Made by a program: the position numbers and the translations under genes. DNA of 64,000 bases from Haemonchus contortus (lineage: Eukaryota; Nematoda; Chromadorea; Rhabditida; Trichostrongylidae). This document shows, in pieces, positions 31,650-44,405 of the stretch. The notes beneath the pieces were generated by a model. It was given only the letters and a program-made list of their open reading frames with translations. It did no database searches and was not told the origin of the DNA. The stretch is from assembly GCA_000469685.2 (NCBI GenBank), contig LS997566.1, forward strand, positions 11,850,992 to 11,914,991, read 5' to 3'. The first letter of the stretch is position 1. Every line of letters starts with the position of its first letter.

Positions 31650-34600
31650 GGAGATCTTATCCGGCATTATATCAAGTGAGCGCCATCCTCTACGCTTGTT
31701 CCACCTATTTAACATAGTACATCAACAGATCTATACACTTGTTGTGAAAGACACTATATATAGTACCAATTGATCGACTCTGAATCCTATCGGGCAGGAG
31801 GGTATTTAACCAGAGTTTTGAGTGATAGTGCCCGTGAGCGTTACTTCACTCCCTTTTGGTGGTAGTCACCAGAACCACTTGAGTTATGCTTATACTTTCC
31901 ATTATCCACAGTATAAACTTCATGACAATCCTATCCAGAAAAACGCCTGGAGTTTTCACGGTTGTACAATACAAGCCGATTCCAGATAGTTCCATATTTT
32001 GAATGCGAATTGTGAATATGTAGTGCAACTTTTCTGAGTATATGATGTGATCTTCAGATGCTTATTTTCTATTCTCCTCTACTGAACCCAAGATCATAGA
32101 TTGACAGCTTCCCTGCCTCTATTGCTTCCGCCGCGAACTTGACAGAACAATGACACTTCTCCTGTCTGTGCTATCCTGAGATCCATTAGATCCACGTTTT
32201 ATTTCTCTCCCGTTTCCGCTTGCGATCCATTGTGGAAATTCACATGGAAGGAGAAATGGTATGCTCAAATGCCAATCCTAACCTCCATCCGGGTTGCCAG
32301 ATACCACGTTTAAAGAAGTTGTTGAAAATCCGATAAGTAACTAATTAGAGAATGGAGAAGTTTGCTGATGTAAGTTTACTTGGCATCACAATGGCCATTA
32401 CCAGGATCGCAATGGCACTGTGGGCAGTCGCATCTTGCGCATATGTTCCCTTTTTCGTCTATGCCACTCCGATCAAATTTAATTTAAATTCGGTTCTTCG
32501 CAACAGAAAAGGAATTTGAGAAAAGGAGAAGAAGGGAAGAAGTGTCAAACGCGAGAAAAATTGAATGTATCATCTAGAATTAATCGAAATACGGCATACT
32601 AAAAATTCCTTATTAAGATTTCGAATTACCTGTGTATAGTGTCCAACACCTCGATTGAGTACCTGCATTGTCACTTTGTTCTCTTTACAACTCCTTTGGT
32701 CTCTAATCGCTGAACCAACCCTTGGAGCTCTACAAAGGCCATGTATTAGACTCGAAAGATTAGCTCAGTCCCGATCATCTTACCAAATCCGCAGCTTTTA
32801 GGAGGTCCATACGAATGCCGGCTGACATCCACATGTTTCCACCATTTTCACCATCCAGAGTGACCGATTTTGCATTTCATCATTGTTTCCTCGATTTTGC
32901 AGTCATAACTCAGAAACATATGTACGTCAGCTTATCTTAACTAATGCAGTATTCAGCAATGCGGTAGAACTGAACACAAACGTACCATCCTCGCCATTTT
33001 TTCAGGGGTAGAGGTAGCGCCACCGAGCCTGTCTTTGGCGAGACCTCTCGCAACCTGAAATCTGAAAACTACCACTTGATCTGAATTTTCATTGTTGTGT
33101 CCTTGTCCGTGACATAAACCGATAATCGTTGTGTTTCTTGAGAAACAAATCTCTGATGTCATCCGTCATTCCATTCTTAATATTACATCGGTCTAAGAAT
33201 AACTATTATATTTAATCACCGGGTTCTCAACTAAAGATATACGTTATGAAAAGTAACTCACGTACAAGCTAGTATAGCTCAGAACCTGAAATTCTATACT
33301 TGTTCAGGTAAAGAACCACGCTAACTATACCCATTGAATTTATATGCTTACAAACTGAACCACTGCAACAGCAACGAACGTATGTGGAACCGAATTTGTA
33401 CCTCTGCTGAAGTTCAACAGAGCTTTTATATTGCTGAACATCAAAGTTGCTTCGTATTCTCGGAAAAAAACTTTAGTCTAGCCGGCTAAGCAAATATTAT
33501 AGTTCTAGTGGACATGCAATAGATATCCCACAATTTTTCGCAAATAAGAGCTCATCAATCAGAAATCTTCCACACGTAACGATCGCTATAAGCTCGACAA
33601 TGAAATGAAACATTGAGTCACATTGGTGTTTGAGTAATACTATTCGAAGCGGTCAGCATTCTACAAGTGTTGAAGACCGGCAATTGTCAGGTGACTCTCA
33701 TGATTTTGCGGCTCTTAAAGTCGGGTAATGCCTTCACTAGTCGATACTGAAGTTTTGAGCCCTGTATATAATTTTTTGAGAGATGACATACAGAGGATGT
33801 CTTGTTATAGCTTATTCGCTACAAGAATTATCGAATAGGCGTGGAGTTGACGCTTAGAGAGTGAGATACGGCCTAAGCAAAGAGGTTCCTTGAGGATAGC
33901 AAGCAATCTGTATCTAGCTGACATTTCGACAAGATCACATTTTCTAAAGCCTGGAATCATCAACGGACTCTAGGTCCACTCGATCATACCTCTCCACAAC
34001 CTTACTCGAGTTTAAATAAACCAACTCTTGAAAGCTTAGCTTCAGTTGTAGGGTGGCCCATCTTCATATACCTGCATTTGTCATTATCAATTCGACTTCA
34101 AAAGAATTGTTGCAACAGTAAACTTTAGTTTGTTAATATACTCACAATATACTCTAGAGTTGGTAATTCTGCTCAAACCTCAGCCCAACAAACTAAAGCA
34201 AACTGATTGAGATCTGAGTCCCGTATCATACTCATATAATGACGGATGTAAACTTCAGCAGTGCCCTAGCTTTTCGAATGCAGATTGTATTCGGGAGCTG
34301 TGATAGAATCTTGTTTAGATCGACCTGTGAGAGAAACACTCTTCCGTCACAATACTGAACCGGGAAGAGCAAAATAATAATACAACGACGAGACGGAAGA
34401 ACGCCGTCTGGGACATTTCTAAACTCTAATTACAATTCAATTATATGGCGACGGCCTCAATGAAGAGCAATATTTCAGTGTACGATACTGACAGGTCAAA
34501 TTTTTTGTTATGAATGGTTTACCCTTCGACTATATTCGCCTTCTTTGTCAATTTTAGTTTGAACGATGTGAAAAGTATAAATGGAATAGAAGTGGAACTG

Positions 34601-35350
34601 ACGTATGACTGACTGAAGTAAGCGGAAAAGCAAATCTGGAGAAAGGCTAGGACCTGGAAGCAACGGGTAGCCGTATTGAACCGAAACGGGTTGGTTTGTA
34701 GAGGTATGGAGAGAAGCAAGTCATCTTAATGCCTCGGGACTGCCATGCCAGGAATCTTCGCTAATCGCTAGATTAGCATCTGGCGGTCTATTGGGGAGCT
34801 TTGACCGAAACAAGCGCTCTACTGGACACCGAGAGCCAACACCCAAAGGAACATGGCGAAGTCAGGAATTCAGGAATACTATGAAAATAGCAGAGCACAA
34901 CTGGACCAGACGGCATGAGTAAGACTGAATGAATCTCATGGAGCCTTCTGGTACCGTAACCTCTAAGGCGATCAGTTTTTTCAATGATTCCAATTCAATC
35001 ATCGTCTCTCAAAATTACCCTTCAACCCTTTTTTCAACACGAACCGGTCCTCCTTAGATACTCAAGCAGGAAATTCATGACCATCGGAAGTAACTATGGC
35101 TTGCACGATGCTCAATATTCCTAGCGGTTATTCTGAGCAGGTACATTGTTACTGTTACATTTCATATCTGAAGGCTTTAATAAAGGCTTTAAAAGAAGCA
35201 CAAACGCGATTTGAAGGCATTTTCTTCACGAATCCGATTTATTGCTAATCCTAGGTCTCCGTCATAGAGAGCAGAACTGCAGTCCACACTGATCGACCAT
35301 GAATGTCTCTAGATGACCCTCGTTAATCAGCACTCTGGAATCTATTTTAC
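31650..35350. other. Unassigned intergenic DNA with one cysteine-rich fragment
   Basis: About 3.7 kb with no recognised transposon or RNA. Only the cysteine-rich minus-strand frame at 32376-32483 stands out. Confidence 0.4.
32376..32483 (-). CDS. Cysteine-rich 3' coding fragment, unknown
   Basis: The minus-strand open stretch ends ICARCDCPQCHCDPGNGHCD, then AK and a stop. Six Cys occur in 17 residues (pattern CxxCxCxxCxCx6C), reminiscent of EGF- or metal-binding-type modules. It is short, has no start codon and no strong acceptor directly before it, so it would have to be the last exon of a spliced gene. It may equally be chance. Confidence 0.2.
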   Translation of the reverse strand: MKFDRSGIDEKGNICARCDCPQCHCDPGNGHCDAK

Positions 35351-35352
35351 AG

Positions 35353-35801
35353 GAGAACACCCTCATGCATAGATTATTTCACTCATTCATCCAAGCCTGC
35401 TATTCCACGAGGAGCTCGACTGCTGGCGTTTGCCGAAGCCGGACATTTGTTCTGCATTCCGGATGGAAATTTTGACCATTGGAGAAAATACAAGGAATGC
35501 TACGGAGATGCATTTAGTTAAGAGTTTTTGGAAAAAAACGAATACACAACGGATGTTAGCAATCAAATGACCTTTTGGAAATTACTTCGCGGAAATCGTT
35601 ATATTCACAGTACTATCAGTGCAATGAAACTCGTTAAATCACCGTGATCACTTCATTGAGCACAAAACACGTGAATTATATGCTGGCGTCGGCGACTTGA
35701 TCATCAGCGACTGGTGGTGCACACTCGGTTTTTCAGAGCCATGTTACGAAGGAAAGGCTACCTTGAAAGCTCTTAAGAGAAAAACCCACTCAAATCCCTG
35801 A
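35353..35801 (+). pseudogene. Two-exon cysteine-rich gene fragment, frameshifted, unknown family
   Basis: After a good acceptor (TCTATTTTACAG) the first exon reads RTPSCIDYFTHSSKP through ARLLAFAEAGHLFC and FDHWRKYKECYGDAF, ending at a GTTAAG donor (35517). After a second acceptor (TATATTCACAG, 35610) comes YYQCNETR in one frame. It is then continued one base out of phase as LNHRDHFIEHKTRELYAGVG, SDWWCTLGFSEPCYEGKATL and a stop at 35799. Cys spacing and composition look like a secreted protein. The exon junction phases disagree and the one-base shift breaks it, so this is a pseudogene, a sequencing error or a misread gene. I know no matching family. Confidence 0.35.
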
Positions 35802-36026
35802 CTGATGTTCAGAATTGTTTATCCATTTCACCTTAATCATCTCATACTTACAATCTGTCGAAATATTCCTTCAACATGAGAGTATATCATTAGAAAATTG
35901 ACAGAGAAGAAGCCTTCTCAAATATTTCAGGGAGCGTCACATCATGAACTGAGCACAGTCGCATGAGTAATAAGTAAAACAGTACAAACCTTCAAACAAA
36001 CCTCCAACAAACCCATAAAAAGTTGC

Positions 36027-36503
36027 TTGCTATCGAAACGAATCGCTCTGCCTATAGAACGTCGAAGTACATCGAGAAGGAATGCTCGGAAAGTAACGGT
36101 ACTTATCGCAATTCCTTTCGGATTTGCCTTACATTATAGCATTCTCATGCTGGATGGCTTCAGTACTCGTGGCATAGACTCTCACGAAATGTTTGATCTC
36201 GGTCAAAAGAATACGGTGCAGGCTTTATTTGATGTCTACGGTTCTAAAAAGTTAGCGGTAGATGTAATGAAAAGTTCGCTCATCAGCCATGACTCCACGG
36301 AGCCGTGTCCATGCCGTGTACGAATTCATGCCAATTTTTTCGTTGATCTTGCAGTGAATTTTTGTCAGAAACCACTTATGGGCCCACAAATTCGTGGGAC
36401 CATAAACCGTGAAATCTCGGTCAATCGTAGGTCCAGTACTCGTAAAAATTTAGTAAAAATTTATTGCATAAACGGACACTGCATGCTAGTATGTATGCAT
36501 TAA
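36027..36503 (+). CDS. Candidate 158-codon open frame, unknown function
   Basis: Open from a Met at 36027 to a stop at 36503. It has a hydrophobic stretch TVLIAIPFGFALHYSILML near residues 24-42 after a basic N-terminus, which could act as a signal anchor. Further on it shows EPCPCRVRIHANFFVDLAVN and GPQIRGTINREISVNRRSST. I recognise no family. It is the longest frame in the surrounding 10 kb that is not transposon-like, but no splice or 3' end signals support it. It may be antisense to an unrecognised decayed element. Confidence 0.25.
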   Translation: MLSKRIALPIERRSTSRRNARKVTVLIAIPFGFALHYSILMLDGFSTRGIDSHEMFDLGQKNTVQALFDVYGSKKLAVDVMKSSLISHDSTEPCPCRVRIHANFFVDLAVNFCQKPLMGPQIRGTINREISVNRRSSTRKNLVKIYCINGHCMLVCMH

Positions 36504-36509
36504 AAGGGT

Positions 36510-37285
36510 GACATGCTGTAGGTTGACATGGTAACAATTTATACAGACGGAATTAGCGGTTAAGTCAAAAAAATGTTCCAGGCATACGGCTTTACTTTGG
36601 TTAATTACAAATACCATCGGAAAGATGAAGGTCCGAGCTGATTAGATACTCTTGGTGTTCAGATGTTATCAAGGAATGGTTCATAAATTGTCATAAATGA
36701 AACAATGAGGAAATGATCTAAAATCGCGAAAAACCGAACTCGAATGGATGCGAGAGAGATCCAATCAAACAATGTCCAAAACTTACGAATGTAAGACATA
36801 AAACTGTTCTACCAACTTCCTAAGAGTTCTGAAGCACTCGAGAGATCTATGAAAAACTCCCGAGACAGTTAACTTAGCGAAACCTCTCTGTCGATAGACC
36901 TGTAGCGTAAATAGTATCCTTTACGGAATAATGACATTATGCACTCTGACACGTGATGTCTTAATATATAGTTGTGTAGCTTTTTGGATCCTCCTAACTT
37001 CTTCAGCGTTCGCCTTTTTGAGCGCATCGTAAACGACATGTGACGAGATGTTTGAAGTCTTCTTGCAGAGCACAGTCCGTCTCACAACCAAGCAACTATA
37101 AAAATCGGAAATTAAAAATAACGCGTAATTCTTCCGATAAACAACTCGTCAGAAGTATGGAGTCTTTGTGCACACCACCACGAGGAATACAAATGTTAGT
37201 TCTAGTATAATACATAAAAATGATATAATATGTGGAATGACTACGGATCTCCTTCACTGAGTTCTCTCTCACTGAAGGATCCCCA
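36510..37285. other. Unassigned intergenic DNA
   Basis: Nothing recognised before the RTE 5' leader begins near 37290. Confidence 0.4.
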
Positions 37286-37788
37286 GCCGGTTAGTGACGA
37301 GGCCACGTAGGGCGTCCCCAGGTGGCGGATAGGGGAATTAATCGCCTACCAAAAGTCACCGGTACTCGCCTAGAGACGCAGGCGGATTCAGGGGATGGAC
37401 TCCTTGATTCTGCTGTGCTGAGTCGATATACAATCTGTTTCTTGCAGGCGTACCCACGCATACGTGTGTGGAAAGTCTGTGGGTGCAGTTGGTATCCTGC
37501 CCATCGACTCGGCCAAAAGCTTGCATTCGAGTGACGAACAAGTCACGCTGGGAAGTAACTGGGAGGCGATTCGGGGCCGCCTACAAAAACAAAGCCCCTC
37601 GTCCAAACCTCCACGTCAGAGCCTGGCAAGCTACACGTTGGGTATCTTCACGACAAGAACAGTAATAGAAGTGGGCCTCATTTCCCTGAACCTGGGGGAG
37701 CCCCCAATACGGCGTTGGGTAGGACCGCTCGGGAGAGGCTGCTAAAATCTCAGGGTCAAAGCAGGCTGCCTCAAAGGAGAGGGACAAG

Positions 37789-38420
37789 ATGGCGATCTGT
37801 ACTTTTAACGCACGGACGCCTGCATCGGAAGCGTGTATAGAAGACTGATGATGCAGGCTAGGATGATCAAGTACGACGTCATTGGAGTGACCGAAACGGG
37901 AAGGCATCGTCCGCTGCACGCTGTATTTGAGACTGGAGAAGAATGGTTTCTTGGAAAATGCGACAGTAGAGGCGTCGGTGGCGTAGGCGTCCTTGTCAAT
38001 ACGCACTTGGCCATGAACATCGATTCGTACGAAAGCTTAACAACCCGAATCGGACGTTTGCGATTAAGAAGATGTGGCTCAACTCCAGCTCTGACTATCT
38101 TCGTTGCTTACGCACCAACATCGAAGATTGGCACCAGAAGAACGGCTGAAGAGCTGCACTTCGGAACTCACGGAGTGGAATGGAATGAGGAGGGTGAAAG
38201 GCCCACACCATCCATGGTAACTCGCAGTTCTAGAAGTCGTTTCATTTAAGATGGACATGGGAGTCACCAGGTGGACGGTTCCATAATGAAATAGACCACA
38301 TCATCTTCAATCGGAGATTTTGCCTGACCGACGTGCTGCTGTTTCGATGTTCTACACGGGATCGGACCATCGCCTCTTCTGCGCTAGATTCCGCTTCTCA
38401 GTGAGTGGGGAGAGAGCTAT
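37789..38420 (+). pseudogene. RTE AP-like endonuclease, frameshifted
   Basis: The frame opens MAICTFNARTPASEA and hits a stop, then continues in another frame from about 37845 with MMQARMIKYDVIGVTETGRH (the VTET catalytic Glu motif). GGVGVLVNTHLAMNIDSYES and TIFVAYAPTS follow. These are the standard motifs of the apurinic-endonuclease domain that nicks target DNA. Past about 38150 the frame breaks repeatedly. The plus-strand frame at 38616-38915 belongs to the connecting region. Confidence 0.8.
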
Positions 38421-38939
38421 GAAATTACGGAAACGAAGCTCCAAGACCTAACTCAACTGGGACCACTTCGCTTCCTTGAGAGTAAATGGGGAGATTCCGT
38501 TATCGACAACATCGATTAAGGATACATCCAGCTCGTCGAGCATCTTCACGATAGTGCTACGAAAGCAGTGAGTCTACAAGTAGCCAAGAGACGACTCTCG
38601 AGCTGATATGCCAGCGTGGAATCGCGCGAGCTACAGGCAATTATAAACAAAAGTCGGAACTTGCGAAGCTATGCAGAGAAGCGTAAAGGGAGGTCTGAAA
38701 GAGAGAAGAGCAGCAGTCATGGACGAAGCCGCCGAGGCCGGAAAGAGCATTTGCAGAGCCAGACGGAGCTTTGCCAAATGCAAGATCAAGATGACCTCCC
38801 TTCGCCGTCCTGGCGGAACCGTTACTGCATCCCGGAGGGCAATGGAGAAGGTAATCTACGTCATCTACTCGGATCTCTTCAACAGCCACGTCTAGCTGCC
38901 TGCTCACCATCTTAGGCAAGACGAATATATCGCTCCTTC

Positions 38940-40213
38940 CGTTCTCCCTTCCGAAATACGACATGCCATCACGTCGATGAAGAACTGTACAACGCCCGGT
39001 CCCGATAGGATCAAACCAGAACATCGGGAGAGTATATCACCAGTCATCATCAAAACTCTGGCTAGGCTCTTCACACGGTACCTGTCGGAATGCAAAGTGC
39101 CCACGTCGTGGAAAACTAGCAAGACTGTGCTGTTATACAAAAAGGGACGATATTGGCAATTATCGCCCAGTCTGCCTGCTCTCCGTAATCTACAAGCGTT
39201 TTACTCGTGTCATCCTAAACAGGATTGACAGAATATCAGATGAAGGACAGCCATGCGAGCAAGCAGGGTTCCGGAGAGGGTTCAGTACAATCGATCATAT
39301 ACACCCTAACAAGGCTCACTGAAGTATCGAAAGAGTATAAAATGCCGCTATGTCTTACGTTCATCGATTTGAAGAAAGCTTTTGACGCTGTCGAGCCAGA
39401 AGCGGTAATCGAAACCCTAGGCAACCAGGGTGTTCCTACTCAATATATAATGATGCTTCGACCAGGATTTCACCATTCTACAAGGAGGTCATTATCAGCG
39501 TGAAGAGAGGTGTCCGGCAGGGCGACAGCATATCGCCCAAACTTTTCAGTGCCGTTCTCGAGAATATCATGCGCCATTTGGAATGGGAAGACTTGGGAGT
39601 GAAGGTCGACGGCTGCTATGTAAATCATTATGAACGACCTAGTTCCGGAGCTGTGCAGAAGGAAAGGCGCCGCGTGGGGAGCATTTAAGAATCTCGAGGG
39701 AGGTGAAGAAGACAAAGAACATCCGGCTCCGCGCTCACCGCTGTTCTTCCTGCTTTGACGTACGCCTCAGAGACTTGGACTCTATGAAAGCAGGATGAGC
39801 ATGCTGTCAGCGTTGCTAAACGCGCTTTGGAAAGGACGATGCTCGGGATCTTTCTGTACACACAATGGCAGAAGGGAATCCGGAGTTCCGAGCTCCGTCA
39901 ACGAACGAAGATCAGGGATGCCGTTGATTACGCCAAGAAATCGAAGATCAGGTGTGCCGGACACGTCATGCAATATAGTGATGACCGTTGGACCAGGGCA
40001 GTTACTGACTGGATCCCTCGGGACATCCAACGAATTCCAGGAAGGCCGCCAACGAGATGGTCAGACTTCTTCACGAAAGCTCTGAACGAAAGGAATGTGG
40101 ATCCCCGTGTCCCTCGAGCGATTCACTGGACCACTCTGGCCCGTAACAGTGACGAATGGAGACGTTACTGGCGCCCGCTTGAGGAAGTCGACGATCAACG
40201 GGACGACAGGTGA
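38940..40213 (+). pseudogene. RTE reverse transcriptase and C-terminal domain, motif C deleted
   Basis: The order is [24 protein letters not shown] (39060-39120), then [20 protein letters not shown] and FIDLKKAFDAVEPEAVIETL (motif A, Asp present, 39360-39420). VKRGVRQGDSISPKLFSAVL and ENIMRHLEWEDLGVKVDGCY follow (39500-39620). Directly after YVNH the sequence jumps to MNDLVPELCRRKGAAWGAFK, so the block with FADD, present in the 10-kb copy, is missing. The C-terminal part (39827-40213) is one open frame, [20 protein letters not shown] to [17 protein letters not shown]. Confidence 0.85.
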
Positions 40214-40299
40214 TACAAGTGATGTGGGTTGGCTTTGTTCTGCGCTAAAAAGATGTGGCATGATCCGGTCTCCAATGCTACAGCTCTGAACAGCTGCTT

Positions 40300-43200
40300 C
40301 TGCTCAACGTAAGTGAGCAAGGTGTAATTCAGATAAACTGATGAATCCGTTTAAGCCTCTCTCTCTATCTCTCCTCTCCCAGCTGGAGTTAAGCCTATCA
40401 GGTACTTATTACATCTGTACATAGTCCTCTAAACTTCACTTCCCAAGTATCGCGAAAGCCACTCAACATTACCAACTAAAAGGTAGCGTCGAAGTTGAAT
40501 TCACCCAAAAGGATTCGGATGATGAAGTCGTTTCGTGGCTATTCCAAGGGCCCTTAAGAGTCTCTTTCATACTAGGTCTATAGAACCTATAAATATGGAG
40601 AATTTTCTAGATGAGCAAAAACAGCACCCTCATGCCAGATGTGTGCCCACAAGCTGGAGATGTTGGAGATGGTTGCGCTTGGAAGTATAATTGGTAAAAA
40701 TAAGACTTTATTGTAGACACTCAAAATTAGTATAATCTGTTCAAATAGTGAAAGAGTGAGAGGCAAGTCTCACAGAAAGAAGCAACCTCTTCCTTTTTCA
40801 AAAGGCATCCACATGCCTTGTACGGGAAGCCTTGGTTTGAATCTCGAGATACAGCTTACCAAACATCGTTCGAATAAAGCTCGAGGTTCGGCTTCGGCTG
40901 CCGTTTCGTACTGAAAATAGCCTTCCTTTGGCGTAGCTCATATCCTTGTCTCTTTTCTGGAAGCTTCAAATTCATTATTTTCATGGCACGCCACGCACTC
41001 GAAATTCATCTCGGATTGCATTTCTATTCGGTCTATACTATGAATTCCTAGGGCAAAACCATAAACATCTCATAGCTTTCCACACTTCCGACGCATTCCT
41101 CGATGCCAATCAGACGATCCAAGGTAAAAGCCGAATCGCCTTAAACATGTTCCCTTTAAGGATTCGTTCCATCCGTGAATTTGCCTTCGGTTAGCTCTCA
41201 ATGATGACTGGAACAGCATACGAGAAACCTCTCTGGACAAATCTCTCTGTGGATCCGATTATCATAACATCATATATGACGTTGTTGTTTGAAAGCATAA
41301 AATGACAGATATAGATGAAATTATAACTAACCGGATGTACTTACATCCTTGAGCTGTGGCTAAGTATAGGAAAGGGACCACTAATATCGCACATCTTAGC
41401 TTCATATCTGGAATCGGATAAAATTTCTCGTGGTAACAGAAACAGTATTAAGCTAATTTTATCGCCCAAAGTCGAAGGACTCGGAGAATTACAACGTCAA
41501 AGCAATCCTCCGAAGGAAACAAGAGAACAGAAAGAAAGAAGCAACGGGCACACTGATCAAACAGCACACCAGAAAGGGATGTGCTTAGCCAGCTTCACAA
41601 CAGTTCTTTTCGGTCGGTTATAGAGCTAAGTTATAAGACAATCCATAACCCGTCTGCTCTGCTGCCAGATGAGAGTCTGTCTGCAATTAAGTCTGTATTC
41701 GAAGTGCTCATTGTTTACAATATCACAAAATCAGTTGAACAGGACTGAAACAGAGCTCGATTCGGAAAATCAGCAAAAAGCTTTTCCGAGGGGAGTCTGG
41801 TTGTGGTTTCCTATGATGGGATTCAGATAGAAATCAATGCCTACTGATAATGTTTGGAGGTAACACAAATGTTAAGCGCCATCTTGTTAAGTAATAAATG
41901 TGTTCCGATTTCTTGCTTTTTTATTAATTGCTTCGGGATTCGCGTTATCACTGGAGAGACGATAAGAACTGTTGATCTCCGAGAATTTCCAGCCTAGCCA
42001 GGGAAGAGTTGCCAATATGATAGCTATCTGGTGATCCAGCTGATGTGCTTCACCCACCTGAACTGACTACATTAAAAATTAGATGTTACCATGGATCAAC
42101 AGATAGATTACCATTGATTAATTCATTGGTGATGAAAGGAAGCTATAACGAATGGTTCTCTACACAGCATGGTAGAGGACAGGATCAATCATACCGATAA
42201 GATCCCTATTAGAATCTGATCATCACAGATGATGCTCGAACTATAGCCTGGCTGGTGTCTGTTCTCTACCATGACTTCTGAAGGTGACTCACAAATCATG
42301 CTTTCTCATTTCCAAATGAATTGGAAGACCACAGTACAGATTGGAAGATTTCATAACCAATCGGCCTCACCGGTTTTTCGGCCTGTGAGACTTGATATCA
42401 GGATGTTATGGAGGTGGCTGTGCCTCTTCACCACTGTACTTTCGCCCCTGGTCACAGTAATTTGGCAAGAACACTGACATGCAATTTGAATAAACTTTAG
42501 TAAAAACTAGAGTAGGCGAGATGAAAAGCGTTGGAGTACCAATAAGACATCGTTAGGCCTAAAACAGCCCTTCAGAACTTTTCGACGAGGTTATTGGCTT
42601 TGACTAAAGTTAGTTATTCTCTACGTTCTTCACAAGTCGAAGAACAGAGATAGTTGTAGGTAATGTAATCAGCTAAGAAAAACTCGAGAACAAAACAAGG
42701 CTGACCACTGATGAGTGACCCTCGGGAGGTATGGAACAGCATGCCTGAGCCTCCATTCACCATATTCGTCGAGTCTTCTTCTTAATATTGTAATACGACC
42801 CGTCCAAGCAGGGATTTGGCCACGCCCTACAACGCTCGTGCAGAAATCTCAAATTCCGTCTTGAGCGATAGTGTCATGAAGTCATTAGTCATTTTATTTA
42901 CAGTAGACAATGACCAGCTACACCAGACATGCAACGTGTTGTGCGCATGGGAAACGAATTCAGGAAGTAATAATTACGTTGACAACAAGCCAGGTGAAAT
43001 TCTACCGCCTACACTAACACGGAGGTAGTAGAGGCCCAGGAAATCACTTTTCCCACCGTATACCATTCGTATTTCCCTCGCCATCCAAAATAAAGTGTTT
43101 CTCGCGTACATATGGGCTTATCAGAGAAATTTGTAAGAAAGATAAAATACGGCACCGCTCCCAACATTTAAGAGAGAAGTATCCTCCCGCTCCCGCATTG

Positions 43201-44185
43201 AGACCCCAAAGAATTATTAGACTACCTAGAAGGAGAATCTTATTTACGGGATGCTTCTGGATCCGAGACTATCAGGACTCGATCGGGAAAAGTGGCGTCA
43301 ACACATCAGAAAAGCTGCCCCCGCCCCCCCCCCCCCCCCTAAACGCCAAAGAAGAAGATTAATAAGACGAAACTATATCAGGAAAATCTCGAGATTCAAA
43401 ATCTTCAAATTTGCAAGTAGTCCCACCCTTTCAAACTGTTATGACCTTAGGAATGGATTGATGCGTCTAGATAAAGAACGCTGACGGCACGTAAGGAAAC
43501 GTGAGAGCTGAATTGCTTTTTGCTAACTCCCATTTCTCAATGCTCATTCCATCGAAATCGAGTTGTTGCAGACACCGTACTTGATGGTTGTCACCTCTAC
43601 GGATCGGATCTCTAGAAAGTGAGTGAGCGAATTGTTGCTAGAGAGTACAATAAATAATTACTCACTGAGACGCAGAAAACTGTGACGATTACCGTAGTCA
43701 ATACTTGTGTTTCGAAGAATACAAAAGGGATTACATCGAAACGTTATAGCTTTCGATTTGGGTGATGACCCACTTTAGGAAAAAAGACCGATACTATATA
43801 CTCATACTATACTCACCGTCATGTCAGATTAGTTTACTATTATAGCTATTATATTATTATAGCTGATCTGCAGCTAAGTAGCCTTATTACCTCAGAACTA
43901 GCTCATTGAGGCTTAGTAACCCTGAACGGTTCCCGTAGGTGTTTAAGCTCAAGGTAGTCTTACTCTATCTTCTATGTATTTACAACATTTTCTAATCCAG
44001 ATCCTCTCGATACTACAAACTTTCAGACCTGACATCCGCAATTTGCGTCATGATGGGTAACCATGTTGCCCCCAAATCCACCAAAAGCTGCTTAGCATAC
44101 CAAATGGGTCGCATCCTGCAGCCACATCTTCCTCCGTCGATGCTATTTCTAGAAGGTTGATCTGCTCTAAGAAGCCTACTAGTAT
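40300..44185. other. Unassigned intergenic DNA
   Basis: Almost 4 kb without a recognised gene or transposon. A 16-C tract lies at 43324. Short frames (40946-41194, 42271-42477, 43251-43484) have no family resemblance. Confidence 0.4.
43324..43339 (+). repeat. Poly-C tract (16 C)
   Basis: Uninterrupted cytosine run. Confidence 0.95.
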
Positions 44186-44199
44186 GAATCGGGATTCCA

Positions 44200-44405
44200 A
44201 TTAGTTGATTGAATCAACCCGGAAAACAAGAACTCGCTGTTTTGGAGCAGGATATATTTCTCAGACAACTAGGTCGGCCCGAAACTGTTCTGGATCGAGG
44301 TATTATCTCTCTCAGACGATTGAACCAACCCGATAAGAAGGAGCCCACTAGTTGGGATTCATTCGACTGATTGAACCAACTCGAAAGGAAGAAGCTGTTG
44401 ATCTG
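44200..44405 (-). repeat. Degenerate tandem repeat around a TTGAACCAACCCG core
   Basis: The core recurs as TTGAATCAACCCG (44209), TTGAACCAACCCG (44320) and TTGAACCAACTCG (44373), followed each time by A-rich sequence and a GAAG/GAGC block. On the minus strand this gives FFLSSWFNQSNE then FLSGWFNRLRE, a repeated short peptide. No gene is claimed. Confidence 0.5.

Larger units (their letters stand above)
37290..40300 (+). mobile_element. RTE-type LINE, plus-strand copy, degenerate
   Basis: About 3 kb with a 5' leader (37290-37788), a start ATGGCGATCTGTACTTTTAA at 37789, an endonuclease, a reverse transcriptase and a C-terminal region ending [10 protein letters not shown] at 40213. It is the better preserved partner of the minus-strand copy at 9.5-12.4 kb. 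It contains many stops and frameshifts and an internal deletion near 39630 that removes the FADD catalytic box. Confidence 0.88.

Noticed and set aside
35100..35250. Alternative last sulfatase exon after the CTGAGCAG acceptor
   Set aside because: The encoded sequence lacks the family's CC...CxC tail, and the good terminal exon is at 29880.
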